Assembly: GCF_042433515.1 (NCBI RefSeq)
Contig: NZ_JBHLVH010000001.1
Coordinates: 62,001-126,000 of the forward strand
Direction: 5' to 3'
DNA: 64,000 nucleotides
From: Kytococcus schroeteri
Lineage (GTDB): Bacteria > Actinomycetota > Actinomycetes > Actinomycetales > Dermatophilaceae
Shown here piece after piece: positions 56,318 to 63,946 of the stretch. Numbering within the stretch: position 1 is the stretch's first letter; every line of letters starts with the position of its first letter. A model generated the notes under the pieces. The model worked only from the letters and a program-made list of their open reading frames with translations, was not told the origin of the DNA and made no database searches. The translations under genes and the position numbers were made by a program.

Positions 56318-57679
56318 ATGCGCCCTGTGAAGGTTGCCGTCATCGGAGCCGGCCCGGCCGGCATCTACGCCGCGGACATCCTGACCAAGGAGCACGAGTC
56401 GGCCACGGTCGACGTCTACGACCGCCTCCCGGCGCCCTACGGCCTGGTGCGCTACGGCGTGGCCCCGGACCACCCGCGCATCAAGGAGATCGTGAAGGCC
56501 CTGCGCCGTGTGCTGTCCGGCGACCGCCTCCGCTTCATCGGCAATGTCGACTTCGGCACGGACATCACGTTCGAGCAGCTGCGGAAGCACTACGACGCGG
56601 TCGTCTTCGCCACCGGCGCCATGGCCGACCGCCCGCTGGACATCCCCGGCATCGACAAGAAGGGCTCGCACGGCGCCGCGGACTTCGTGAGCTGGTACGA
56701 CGGCCACCCGGACGTGCCGCGCGAGTGGCCGCTCGATGCCGAGTCCGTGGCCGTCATCGGCGCCGGCAACGTGGCCCTGGACGTGGCGCGGATGCTGGCC
56801 AAGCCGGCCGACGAGCAGCTCACCACCGAGATCCCGGCCAACGTGTACGAGGGCCTGAAGGCCAACCGCGTCAAGGACGTCCACGTGTTCGCCCGCCGTG
56901 GCCCGGCGCACCTGAAGTTCAGCCCGATGGAGTTCCGCGAGCTCTCCCACAGCCCCAGCGTGGACGTGGTGATGACCGAGGAGGGCTTCGAGATCGACGA
57001 CGCCGGCCAGGCGGCCATCCAGGCGGCCAAGTCCACCAAGCTCGTGGTGGACACGCTGCTGAAGTACCTGGAGAAGGAGCCCACCGGTGCCCCGCACCGC
57101 ATCCACCTGCACCTCATGCAGGCCCCGGTGGAGGTGCTCGGCGACGAGTCGGTGACCGGTCTGCGCACCGAGGTGATGCAGTACAACGGCGACGGGACCG
57201 TCTCCGGCACCGGCGAGTTCAAGGAGTGGGACGTGCAGGCGGTCTACCGCGCGGTGGGCTACCTGTCCTCCCCGCTGGAGGGCCTGCCGTTCGACCACGC
57301 CACCGGCACCATCCCGCACGAGGCCGGTCGCGTCATCGAGGACGGCGCGCCCAAGGAGGCCGCGTACGTCACCGGCTGGATCAAGCGCGGGCCGGTGGGC
57401 CTCATCGGGCACACCAAGTCCGACGCCAAGGAGACCATCGAGTCGCTCATGGCCGACCTCGAGGCCCTGCCGGCCCCGGCCGGGTCGCCCGACGAGCTGC
57501 TGGCCGAGCTGCGTGCCGCCGGCGTGGACCTCACGCTCTTCGACGAGTGGGAGCGCCTGGACGCCCACGAGATGGCGCTGGGCGAGGCCGAGGGGCGCGA
57601 GCGCATCAAGGTCGTGAGCCGCGAGGACATGATCGCCGCGGGCCGGGCCACTGCCGCCGAGGCAGCCGCCACCGCCTGA
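56318..57679 (+). CDS. fprA: ferredoxin/adrenodoxin-type NADP+ reductase (FprA)
   Basis: A 453-residue flavoprotein of the adrenodoxin-reductase type. The FAD loop VIGAGPAGIYAAD is at residues 7-19. The family motif PAPYGLVRYGVAPDHP is at about 44-59, and VIGAGNVALDVARML is the NADP site at about 146-160. FARRGPAHLKFSPMEFRE and GWIKRGPVGLIGHTKSDA complete the signature. It transfers electrons between NADPH and a ferredoxin, supporting cytochromes P450 or biosynthetic enzymes. The ATG has GAGAGG about five bases upstream. The C-terminus is Ala-rich and acidic. Confidence 0.97.
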   Translation: MRPVKVAVIGAGPAGIYAADILTKEHESATVDVYDRLPAPYGLVRYGVAPDHPRIKEIVKALRRVLSGDRLRFIGNVDFGTDITFEQLRKHYDAVVFATGAMADRPLDIPGIDKKGSHGAADFVSWYDGHPDVPREWPLDAESVAVIGAGNVALDVARMLAKPADEQLTTEIPANVYEGLKANRVKDVHVFARRGPAHLKFSPMEFRELSHSPSVDVVMTEEGFEIDDAGQAAIQAAKSTKLVVDTLLKYLEKEPTGAPHRIHLHLMQAPVEVLGDESVTGLRTEVMQYNGDGTVSGTGEFKEWDVQAVYRAVGYLSSPLEGLPFDHATGTIPHEAGRVIEDGAPKEAAYVTGWIKRGPVGLIGHTKSDAKETIESLMADLEALPAPAGSPDELLAELRAAGVDLTLFDEWERLDAHEMALGEAEGRERIKVVSREDMIAAGRATAAEAAATA

Positions 57680-57744
57680 CCGGCCTCGCGCGCCGGGGGT
57701 CCTGACCGGCGGCGGAGGATTGTCGGGGAAACGACGCGTGGTCG

Positions 57745-57750
57745 TAGGCT
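57745..57750 (+). promoter_or_regulatory. -10 element of the polyphosphate kinase 2 gene
   Basis: TAGGCT fits TANNNT, 36 bases before the ATG, whose ribosome binding site is CTGGAGG. Confidence 0.45.
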
Positions 57751-57786
57751 GGGGGTGCCCCATCCACACACAGTCTGGAGGCCCAG

Positions 57787-58917
57787 ATGGCCACGTCCAA
57801 GCGTCCGTCCACCACCAAGGCAGCCGCCGCGGCCAGCACCTCCCGCTCCACCGCGGGCAGCGGTCGGAAGGCCGCGGAGAAGCCCGCCCGGAGCGCCCAG
57901 GCGACCTCCGCCGCGCCCGCCGAGGCCCCCGCCCCGGAGGACGAGGACCTCGAGGAGCGCCTGGACGCCGCCGCCGAGGACGTGGACCCCGCCCAGGTGC
58001 CGATCCTGGCGGACGCGGCCAACCCGGACCCGGAGATCGCCGCCCGCCTCGAGGAGCTCCACACGGCGCTCGCGGAGCGCGGCACCCCGGTGGGCAAGGA
58101 CTCCTGGCGCCACGGCTACCCCTACGACGCCAAGCTGAAGCGCGCTGAGTACGAGGCCACCAAGCGCGACCTGCAGATCGAGCTGCTCAAGATGCAGCAC
58201 CACATCAAGCGCAGCGGCGAGAAGATCGCCATCCTCTTCGAGGGTCGCGACGCTGCCGGCAAGGGCGGCTCCATCAAGCGCTTCACCGAGCACCTCAACC
58301 CCCGCGGCGCCCGCGTGGTGGCTCTGGAGAAGCCCACCGACCGCGAGCAGTCGCAGTGGTACTTCCAGCGCTACGTGCCCCACCTGCCCAGCGGCGGCGA
58401 GATCGTCTTCTTCGACCGCTCCTGGTACAACCGCGCCGGCGTGGAGCGGGTCATGGGCTACTGCAGCCCCACCGAGTACCAGGAGTTCATGCGCAGCGCC
58501 CCGGAGTTCGAGCGCATGCTGGTCAACTCCGGCATCCACCTGTTCAAGTTCTGGTTCTCCGTGGGCCGTGCCGAGCAGGCCGCCCGCTTCACCAAGCGCC
58601 ACACCGACCCGGTGCGCCACTGGAAGCTCAGCCCCACGGACGTGGCCTCGCTGGACAAGTGGGACGCCTACACCGCGGCCAAGGAGGCGATGTTCTTCTA
58701 CACCGACACGGGTGACGCGCCGTGGACCGTCATCCGCTCTAACGACAAGAAGCGCGCCCGCCTGGAGGCCATGCGCGTGGTGCTCTCGCAGATGGACTAC
58801 CCGATGAAGGACGAGAAGGTCGTGGGCACGCCCGACCCCAACATCGTCCTCTCGGCCAAGGACGCCGTGGACGACGGGGAGACGAGCCCCGCGCCGAGCT
58901 TCCCCACCGTCCGCTGA
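57787..58917 (+). CDS. ppk2: polyphosphate kinase 2 family protein
   Basis: A 376-residue PPK2. An Ala/Lys/Ser-rich, disordered-looking lead of about 105 residues precedes the kinase. The Walker A-type loop is EGRDAAGKGGS (152-162), lid residues follow in KPTDREQSQWYFQRY, and the Walker B region FFDRSWYNRAGVERVMG starts near 208. The conserved W..LSPTDVASLDKWD block is also present. PPK2 enzymes use polyphosphate to phosphorylate nucleoside mono- or diphosphates. One-domain class I members like this usually act on NDPs. The ATG has GGAGG nearby. Confidence 0.95.
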   Translation: MATSKRPSTTKAAAAASTSRSTAGSGRKAAEKPARSAQATSAAPAEAPAPEDEDLEERLDAAAEDVDPAQVPILADAANPDPEIAARLEELHTALAERGTPVGKDSWRHGYPYDAKLKRAEYEATKRDLQIELLKMQHHIKRSGEKIAILFEGRDAAGKGGSIKRFTEHLNPRGARVVALEKPTDREQSQWYFQRYVPHLPSGGEIVFFDRSWYNRAGVERVMGYCSPTEYQEFMRSAPEFERMLVNSGIHLFKFWFSVGRAEQAARFTKRHTDPVRHWKLSPTDVASLDKWDAYTAAKEAMFFYTDTGDAPWTVIRSNDKKRARLEAMRVVLSQMDYPMKDEKVVGTPDPNIVLSAKDAVDDGETSPAPSFPTVR

Positions 58918-58933
58918 GGCCCCGCGCCGCCGC

Positions 58934-59473
58934 TCAGTGCTCCAGGCGCGTCAGCACCTGGCGCAGGGCGGCGGCCATGTCGGCCTGCTCGTCGGCCCCG
59001 ATGCCGGCGAGCAGCTCCCGCTCGTGGGCGAGCAGCTGGGTCATGGCGGCGTCCACGGCCTCGCGCCCGGAGTCGGTGAGGCGCACGATGACGCCGCGCC
59101 GGTCGGTGGTGGACCGCTCGCGCTCCACGTGGCCGCGGTCCACCAGCCGGTCGATGCGGTTGGTCATGGTGCCGCTGGTGACCAGGGTCTGGGCCACGAG
59201 GGCCCCGGGGGAGAGCTCGTGGGGTGCGCCGGCGCGGCGCAGGGCCGAGAGCACGTCGAACTCCCACGGCTCGAGCGACCCGGCGCCGAAGGCCTCGCGG
59301 CGGGCGAGGTCGAGCAGGCGGGCCACCCGGGAGATGCGGCTGAGGACGGCCAGCGGCTGCAGGTCGAGGTCGGGGCGCTCGCGCTCCCAGGCCGCCAGCA
59401 CCAGGTCCACCTCGTCGTGCAGCGGGCCGGGGGTTGCCGCGTCGTCGGCGGTGGGGCCGGGGGGCTGGGTCAT
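58934..59473 (-). CDS. MarR-family transcriptional regulator
   Basis: A 179-residue winged-helix regulator, longer than average because of an acidic N-terminal region (about 1-25). The DNA-binding part has EPWEFDVLSALRRAGAPHEL, then the recognition helix in LVTSGTMTNRIDRLVDRGHV and wing ERERSTTDRRGVIVRLT. The ATG is preceded at six bases by TAGGCT (leaderless). Immediately upstream is a near-perfect 24-bp palindrome that suits autoregulation. A SnoaL-like gene is divergent at 123 bases and could share this operator. Confidence 0.93.
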   Translation of the reverse strand: MTQPPGPTADDAATPGPLHDEVDLVLAAWERERPDLDLQPLAVLSRISRVARLLDLARREAFGAGSLEPWEFDVLSALRRAGAPHELSPGALVAQTLVTSGTMTNRIDRLVDRGHVERERSTTDRRGVIVRLTDSGREAVDAAMTQLLAHERELLAGIGADEQADMAAALRQVLTRLEH

Positions 59474-59479
59474 GTCGTC

Positions 59480-59517
59480 AGCCTACGCCGGCCGAGAATC
59501 TCGATGTCGAGACTCTC
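59480..59517 (-). promoter_or_regulatory. marR leaderless promoter and palindromic operator
   Basis: On the minus strand TAGGCT (59485-59480) ends six bases before the ATG. From 59494 to 59517 lies an inverted repeat with core TCTCGA-TG-TCGAGA (59499-59512) and outer GAGA/TCTC arms, each separated from the core by one base. Such 20-24 bp palindromes are typical MarR-dimer sites, and this one overlaps the -35 region. Confidence 0.65.
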
Positions 59518-59595
59518 GCCCCGTGTGCCGGGCGCGGGCCGCGGCGCCCCCGACACCCTCCCCGCCGCCACCGCCGCGGGTGCGAGGATGACGGC

Positions 59596-59961
59596 ATGAC
59601 CGATCGCTCCGCCGCCGAGGCCGCCGTCCGCTCCTACTACCAGGCCGTCGACGCCGACGACGTGGACACCCTCATCGGGCTCTTCGCCGAGGACGCCACC
59701 TACGAGCGTCCCGGCTACGAGCCCTTCGTGGGCCACGACGCACTGCGTGCCTTCTACACCGGTGACCGCGTCATCGCCTCCGGCGCGCACACCGTGGACG
59801 CCCTGCTCGTCGACGGCGACCAGGTGGCCGTCCACGGCCGCTTCGAGGGCACCCTCAAGGACGGCAGCGCCTCGGCCGTGCGCTTCGCGGACTTCTACGT
59901 GCTCGACGAGCAGGCCCGCTTCACCCGCCGCACCACCTTCTTCCACACCGCGGCGGTCTGA
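59596..59961 (+). CDS. SnoaL-like (NTF2-fold) protein
   Basis: A 121-residue NTF2-fold protein. VRSYYQAVDADDVDTLIGLFAEDATYERP is the canonical helix-loop-strand opening of SnoaL-like domains. Further strands include FVGHDALRAFY and VAVHGRFEGTL, with FADFYVLDE near the end. These small folds act as isomerases, hydratases or ligand carriers, and none can be chosen here. The ATG has GAGGA upstream. It is divergent from the MarR gene, across a 24-bp palindrome, and followed four bases later by a small membrane protein gene. Confidence 0.85.
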   Translation: MTDRSAAEAAVRSYYQAVDADDVDTLIGLFAEDATYERPGYEPFVGHDALRAFYTGDRVIASGAHTVDALLVDGDQVAVHGRFEGTLKDGSASAVRFADFYVLDEQARFTRRTTFFHTAAV

Positions 59962-59964
59962 CCG

Positions 59965-60165
59965 ATGGCGAACGCGTCCGCCGTCGTGCCGGCGCTGCTG
60001 GTCTTCGTGCTGCTCGCCGCGGTCGTGGTGCTGCTCGTGTGGCTCATCGCCCGCAGTACCCGTCGCTCGGCGCAGTTCCACGGCGTCGACCAGCCGGGCA
60101 CGTCCCCGGCTCCCGGTGCCGACGAGCCCGGTCCCACCGACCGGGCCGCCCGCCGCGACGCGTAG
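59965..60165 (+). CDS. small single-helix membrane protein
   Basis: A 66-residue protein with one hydrophobic helix (about residues 7-28, ALLVFVLLAAVVVLLVWLIA) followed by an Arg-rich boundary and a polar, Pro/Asp-rich tail. No family is recognised. It starts four bases after the SnoaL-like gene, so cotranscription is likely. The TAGGCT at 60163-60168 near its stop could be a -10 for the tRNA gene 20 bases downstream. Confidence 0.55.
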   Translation: MANASAVVPALLVFVLLAAVVVLLVWLIARSTRRSAQFHGVDQPGTSPAPGADEPGPTDRAARRDA

Positions 60166-60188
60166 GCTGGCCCGGCCCTGCGGGGCGT

Positions 60189-60267
60189 TCCCCGGTTGCT
60201 CTGCTGGTAGGGGCCGCCTGACTTTGAATCAGGACTAGGGACGTAGGTTCGATTCCTACCCGGGGAG
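60189..60267 (+). tRNA. tRNA-Gln (anticodon TTG)
   Basis: Acceptor arms TCCCCGG (60189-60195) and CCGGGGA (60260-60266) pair fully. The D-arm loop has CTGGTAG. The anticodon stem CCTGA/TCAGG encloses loop CTTTGAA with anticodon TTG. The T-arm GTAGG-TTCGATT-CCTAC is standard. CCA is not encoded. The region between anticodon and T stems is nine bases (ACTAGGGAC), longer than the usual four or five. A tRNA-Gln gene just upstream of glmU is a common actinobacterial arrangement. Confidence 0.85.
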
Positions 60268-60336
60268 CCGTGGCGGGCCGGCCCGCGCGCAGCGCCTGCC
60301 GGCCCGCGCCGCCGGAAGGCCCCCGGCCCGACGCAG

Positions 60337-60342
60337 TAGAGT
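60337..60342 (+). promoter_or_regulatory. -10 element of glmU
   Basis: TAGAGT fits TANNNT, 62 bases before the TTG start and 70 bases after the tRNA, giving glmU its own promoter. Confidence 0.45.
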
Positions 60343-60404
60343 CGCTGGCGAACGAGGCGGCCCCACCGGTCGCCTGCGCCCCCTCACCGATCGCTGGAGT
60401 CCTC

Positions 60405-61877
60405 TTGAGCACTGCCAAGCCTGCTGCCGTCATCGTCCTCGCCGCCGGCGAGGGGACGCGGATGAAGTCCACCCTCCCCAAGGTGCTGCACCCCATCGGT
60501 GGGCGCACGCTGCTGGGCCACGCGCTGCACGCCGCGCGTGAGGCGGGCCCGCAGTACCTCTCCGTGGTCGTCCGCCACGAGCGCGAGCGCGTGGCCGCCC
60601 ACGTGGCCGAGGTGGACCCGCAGGCCCTCATCGCCGACCAGGACGAGGTGAAGGGCACCGGCCGCGCCGCCGAGGCCGGTCTCGCGGTGCTGCCCGAGGA
60701 CCTCTCCGGCACCGTCATCGTGACGATGGGCGACGTGCCGCTGCTGACGGCCCAGACCCTCACCGACCTGACCGCCGCCCACGAGGCCGCCGGCGCCAGC
60801 GTCACCGTGATCACCGCCGAGCTGGAGGACCCCACCGGCTACGGCCGCATCGTCCGCGACACCGACGGCTCGGTGCGCAAGGTGGTGGAGCACAAGGACG
60901 CGCTGGCCGCCCGCGAGGCCGGTGGCGAGGACGCCGACGTGCTCGACGTGCGCGAGATCAACTCCGGCATCTGGGCCTTCGACGCCGCCGTGCTCCGCGA
61001 GTTCCTGCCGCGCCTGGGCACCGACAACAGCCAGGGTGAGAAGTACCTCACCGACGTGCTCGGCCTCTCCCGCGAGGCCGGCGGCACCGTGGCCGCCCAC
61101 GTGATCACCGACACCCTGCAGACCGAGGGCGTCAACAACCGTGCGCAGCTCTCCGAGCTCGGCGCCGAGCTCAACCGCCGCATCGTGCGCCACTGGCAGA
61201 TGGAGGGCGTCACCGTCGTCGACCCGGCCACCACCTGGATCGACACCGGCGTGACCCTGGGCCGCGACGTCGTGGTGCGCCCCAACACCCAGCTGCTGGG
61301 CGCCACCACCGTCGGCGACGAGGCCGTCATCGGCCCGGACACCACCCTCACCGACGTGGAGGTGGGCCGCGGTGCCTCCGTGGTGCGCACGCACGGCGAG
61401 CTCTCCACCATCGGTGAGGGCGCCAGCGTGGGCCCGTTCGCCTACCTGCGTCCCAACACGCAGCTGGGCACCGACGCCAAGATCGGCACCTTCGTGGAGA
61501 CCAAGAACTCCACCATCGGCACCGGCACCAAGGTGCCCCACCTCACCTACGTGGGCGACGCGGAGATCGGCGACCACTCCAACATCGGTGCCTCGTCGGT
61601 GTTCGTGAACTACGACGGCGTCACCAAGTCCCGCACCCGCATCGGCAACCACTGCCGCACCGGCTCGGACACGATGTTCATCGCCCCGGTGACCGTGGGC
61701 GACGGCGCCTACACCGGTGCCGGCACCGTGGTGCGCAAGGACGTGCCCGCCGGTGCCCTGGCCATCACCGTGGCCCCGCAGAAGAACATCGAGGGCTGGG
61801 TGCAGGAGAAGCGCGCCGGCACCGCGGCGGCGCAGGCGGCCGACGAGGTGGCGCGCGAGCGCTCCACCGAGGACTGA
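60405..61877 (+). CDS. glmU: bifunctional N-acetylglucosamine-1-phosphate uridyltransferase / glucosamine-1-phosphate acetyltransferase
   Basis: A 490-residue GlmU making UDP-GlcNAc. The N-terminal nucleotidyltransferase starts with AVIVLAAGEGTRMKSTLPKV (about residues 7-26), with the conserved Asp in TMGDVPLL and the EGVNNRAQL hinge near 236. The C-terminal half is a left-handed beta-helix of hexapeptide repeats with the acetyltransferase active region YLRPNTQLG and NYDGVTKSRT. TTG at 60405, supported by GGAG six bases upstream, is the only fitting start. The C-terminal tail is Ala/Glu-rich. Confidence 0.97.
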   Translation: MSTAKPAAVIVLAAGEGTRMKSTLPKVLHPIGGRTLLGHALHAAREAGPQYLSVVVRHERERVAAHVAEVDPQALIADQDEVKGTGRAAEAGLAVLPEDLSGTVIVTMGDVPLLTAQTLTDLTAAHEAAGASVTVITAELEDPTGYGRIVRDTDGSVRKVVEHKDALAAREAGGEDADVLDVREINSGIWAFDAAVLREFLPRLGTDNSQGEKYLTDVLGLSREAGGTVAAHVITDTLQTEGVNNRAQLSELGAELNRRIVRHWQMEGVTVVDPATTWIDTGVTLGRDVVVRPNTQLLGATTVGDEAVIGPDTTLTDVEVGRGASVVRTHGELSTIGEGASVGPFAYLRPNTQLGTDAKIGTFVETKNSTIGTGTKVPHLTYVGDAEIGDHSNIGASSVFVNYDGVTKSRTRIGNHCRTGSDTMFIAPVTVGDGAYTGAGTVVRKDVPAGALAITVAPQKNIEGWVQEKRAGTAAAQAADEVARERSTED

Positions 61878-61920
61878 GAGACTGGCCCCAGAACCCCACG
61901 TCCCGAGTGATGGAGAAGCG

Positions 61921-62946
61921 ATGAGCGACCAGGGTGCCCCCGCCGCGACCGAGGGCGAGCACGCCCCGCTGGCGATCCAGCGGACCACGGAGAAGAACCT
62001 CATGGTGTTCTCGGGCCGGGCGCACCCCGGGCTCGCCGCCGACATCGCCCACGAGCTGGGTTCGCAGGTGGTGCCCACCGAGGCGTACGAGTTCGCCAAC
62101 GGCGAGCTGTACGTCCGCTACAACGAGTCGGTGCGCGGTTGCGACGCGTTCGTGGTGCAGGCCCACACGGCGCCCATCAACACCTGGCTGATGGAGCACC
62201 TCATCATGGTGGACGCGCTGAAGCGCGCGTCGGCCAAGCGCATCACCGTGGTGCTGCCCTTCTACGGCTACGCCCGCCAGGACAAGAAGCACCGCGGCCG
62301 CGAGCCGATCTCCGCCCGCCTGGTGGCCGACCTGTTCAAGACCGCCGGTGCCGACCGCCTCATGGCGGTGGACCTGCACACCGCGCAGATCCAGGGCTTC
62401 TTCGACGGGCCGGTGGACCACCTCATGGCCATGCCGATCCTGGCCGACCACGTCAAGGAGAAGTACGGCGACGAGGACCTCGTGGTCGTCTCCCCGGACG
62501 CCGGCCGCATCAAGGTGGCCGAGCAGTGGGCCGAGCGCCTGGGCAACCGGCCCCTGGCGTTCATCCACAAGACGCGCGACATCACCCGCCCCAACGAGTC
62601 CGTGGCCAACCGCGTCATCGGCGAGGTGGAGGGCCGCATGTGCGTGCTCGTGGACGACATGATCGACTCCGGCGGCACCATCTGCAAGGCCGCCGACGCG
62701 CTCATGGAGGCCGGCGCCAAGGGCGTCATCATCGCCGCCACGCACGGCATCCTGTCCGGCCCGGCGGTGCAGCGTCTGCGTGACTCGGTGGCCCGCGAGG
62801 TCATCCTCACCGACACCCTGCCGATCGCCGAGGAGAACCGCTTCGAGGGGCTCACGGTGCTGTCCATCGCGCCGCTGCTCAGCCAGGCCATCCGCGAGGT
62901 GTTCGAGGACGGCTCGGTGACCAAGATGTTCGACGGCCGCGCCTGA
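61921..62946 (+). CDS. prs: ribose-phosphate pyrophosphokinase
   Basis: A 341-residue PRPP synthetase that makes phosphoribosyl pyrophosphate from ribose 5-phosphate and ATP. EFANGELYVRYNESVRG (about 62-78) and YGYARQDKKHRGREPIS are substrate and ATP-loop segments. VDLHTAQIQGFF and VLVDDMIDSGGTI (the PRPP-binding loop near 241-253) are conserved. A Glu/Ala-rich lead of about 25 residues precedes the core. The ATG has a GGAG-like sequence upstream. It lies 43 bases after glmU, the usual glmU-prs order, and ends at a strong terminator. Confidence 0.97.
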   Translation: MSDQGAPAATEGEHAPLAIQRTTEKNLMVFSGRAHPGLAADIAHELGSQVVPTEAYEFANGELYVRYNESVRGCDAFVVQAHTAPINTWLMEHLIMVDALKRASAKRITVVLPFYGYARQDKKHRGREPISARLVADLFKTAGADRLMAVDLHTAQIQGFFDGPVDHLMAMPILADHVKEKYGDEDLVVVSPDAGRIKVAEQWAERLGNRPLAFIHKTRDITRPNESVANRVIGEVEGRMCVLVDDMIDSGGTICKAADALMEAGAKGVIIAATHGILSGPAVQRLRDSVAREVILTDTLPIAEENRFEGLTVLSIAPLLSQAIREVFEDGSVTKMFDGRA

Positions 62947-62977
62947 CGCGGCGCCCGCACCCGCCCCCGGGGCGGGA

Positions 62978-63018
62978 CAGCGGTGGCCGGGGCCGGATTT
63001 CGGCCCCGGCCACCGCTG
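62978..63018. terminator. terminator after prs
   Basis: Arms CAGCGGTGGCCGGGGCCG (62978-62995) and CGGCCCCGGCCACCGCTG (63001-63018) pair perfectly over 18 bases with a GATTT loop, 32 bases after the stop. Confidence 0.85.
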
Positions 63019-63022
63019 CGTC

Positions 63023-63028
63023 TACACT
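63023..63028 (+). promoter_or_regulatory. -10 element of rplY
   Basis: TACACT fits TANNNT and directly follows the prs terminator. It implies a leader of roughly 135 bases before the rplY ATG. Confidence 0.5.
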
Positions 63029-63171
63029 TCCTCGCACTGAGCTTCGGCGAGGGGCCGCCCACAGGGGCAGGCCCGTGATCGACGCGGCGACGAACCCAGG
63101 CCCTGCACTCCACGGGGCAGGTCTTCCTCGCGGCCCTCGCCACCCCACCGAGGAACACCTGAGGAGAGCAC

Positions 63172-63843
63172 ATGGCCGGCAAGACCATCCAGATCAACTG
63201 CACCGAGCGCACCACCTTCGGCAAGGGCGCTGCCCGCCAGGTCCGTCGCGAGGGCGGCATCCCCGCCGTCGTCTACGGCCACGGCGAGGGCCCCTTCCAC
63301 GTCGTGCTGCCGGGCCACGAGGCCTTCATCGCCCTGCGCCACACCAACGCCCTGATGACCCTGACCTGGGGTTCCGGTGAGGACCGCCTGGTGCTGGCCA
63401 AGGACGTGCAGCGCGACCCGATCAAGCCGATCATCGAGCACGTCGACTTCGTCATCGTGAACCGCCACGAGAAGGTGGACGTGGACGTCACCATCCACGT
63501 GGAGGGCGAGGCCGCCCCGGAGACCGTCGTCTCCGTGCCCACCTCGACCGTCACCGTCAGCGCCCCTGTGCTGGACATCCCGGAGTCCATCGTCGTCTCC
63601 GTCGAGGGCGCCGAGGCCGGCACCCTGGTGCACGCCTCCGACCTGGAGCTGCCGGAGGGCGTCGAGCTCGTCACCGACCCGGAGGAGACCATCGTCAACG
63701 TCTCCGAGACCATCTCCGCCGAGGCCCTGGAGGCCGAGCTCGCCGAGGCCGAGGAGGAGGCCGGCATCGAGCACGACGAGTCCGACGAGGAGGCCGCCGA
63801 GGCTGCCGAGTCCGAGGGTGGCGAGGACGAGAAGTCCGAGTGA
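63172..63843 (+). CDS. rplY: 50S ribosomal protein L25/general stress protein Ctc
   Basis: A 223-residue L25 of the long, Ctc/TL5 type. The N-terminal domain (about 1-95), which binds 5S rRNA, includes GKGAARQVRREGGIPAVVYG. The TL5 C-terminal beta-domain runs about 100-185. The protein ends in an acidic tail of Glu, Ala and Asp (about 190-223) typical of actinobacterial members. The ATG has GAGGAG at six bases. The gene has its own promoter and a long leader. Ctc forms are stress-linked in several bacteria. The pth gene follows. Confidence 0.96.
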   Translation: MAGKTIQINCTERTTFGKGAARQVRREGGIPAVVYGHGEGPFHVVLPGHEAFIALRHTNALMTLTWGSGEDRLVLAKDVQRDPIKPIIEHVDFVIVNRHEKVDVDVTIHVEGEAAPETVVSVPTSTVTVSAPVLDIPESIVVSVEGAEAGTLVHASDLELPEGVELVTDPEETIVNVSETISAEALEAELAEAEEEAGIEHDESDEEAAEAAESEGGEDEKSE

Positions 63844-63876
63844 CCTGCCGCGCCGTCCCCCGGCGCACCGTGTGAC

Positions 63877-63907
63877 GCGGGGCCCTGCCACGATGGTGGG
63901 GCCCCGC
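63877..63907 (+). terminator. hairpin between rplY and pth
   Basis: GCGGGGCCC (63877-63885) pairs with GGGCCCCGC (63899-63907), and the stem extends inward imperfectly through TGCCA/TGGTG. A terminator or attenuator is plausible between the two genes. Confidence 0.55.
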
Positions 63908-63946
63908 ACCCGTGTCCGGCGGGGTGCCGCCGAGGAAGGACGTCCG

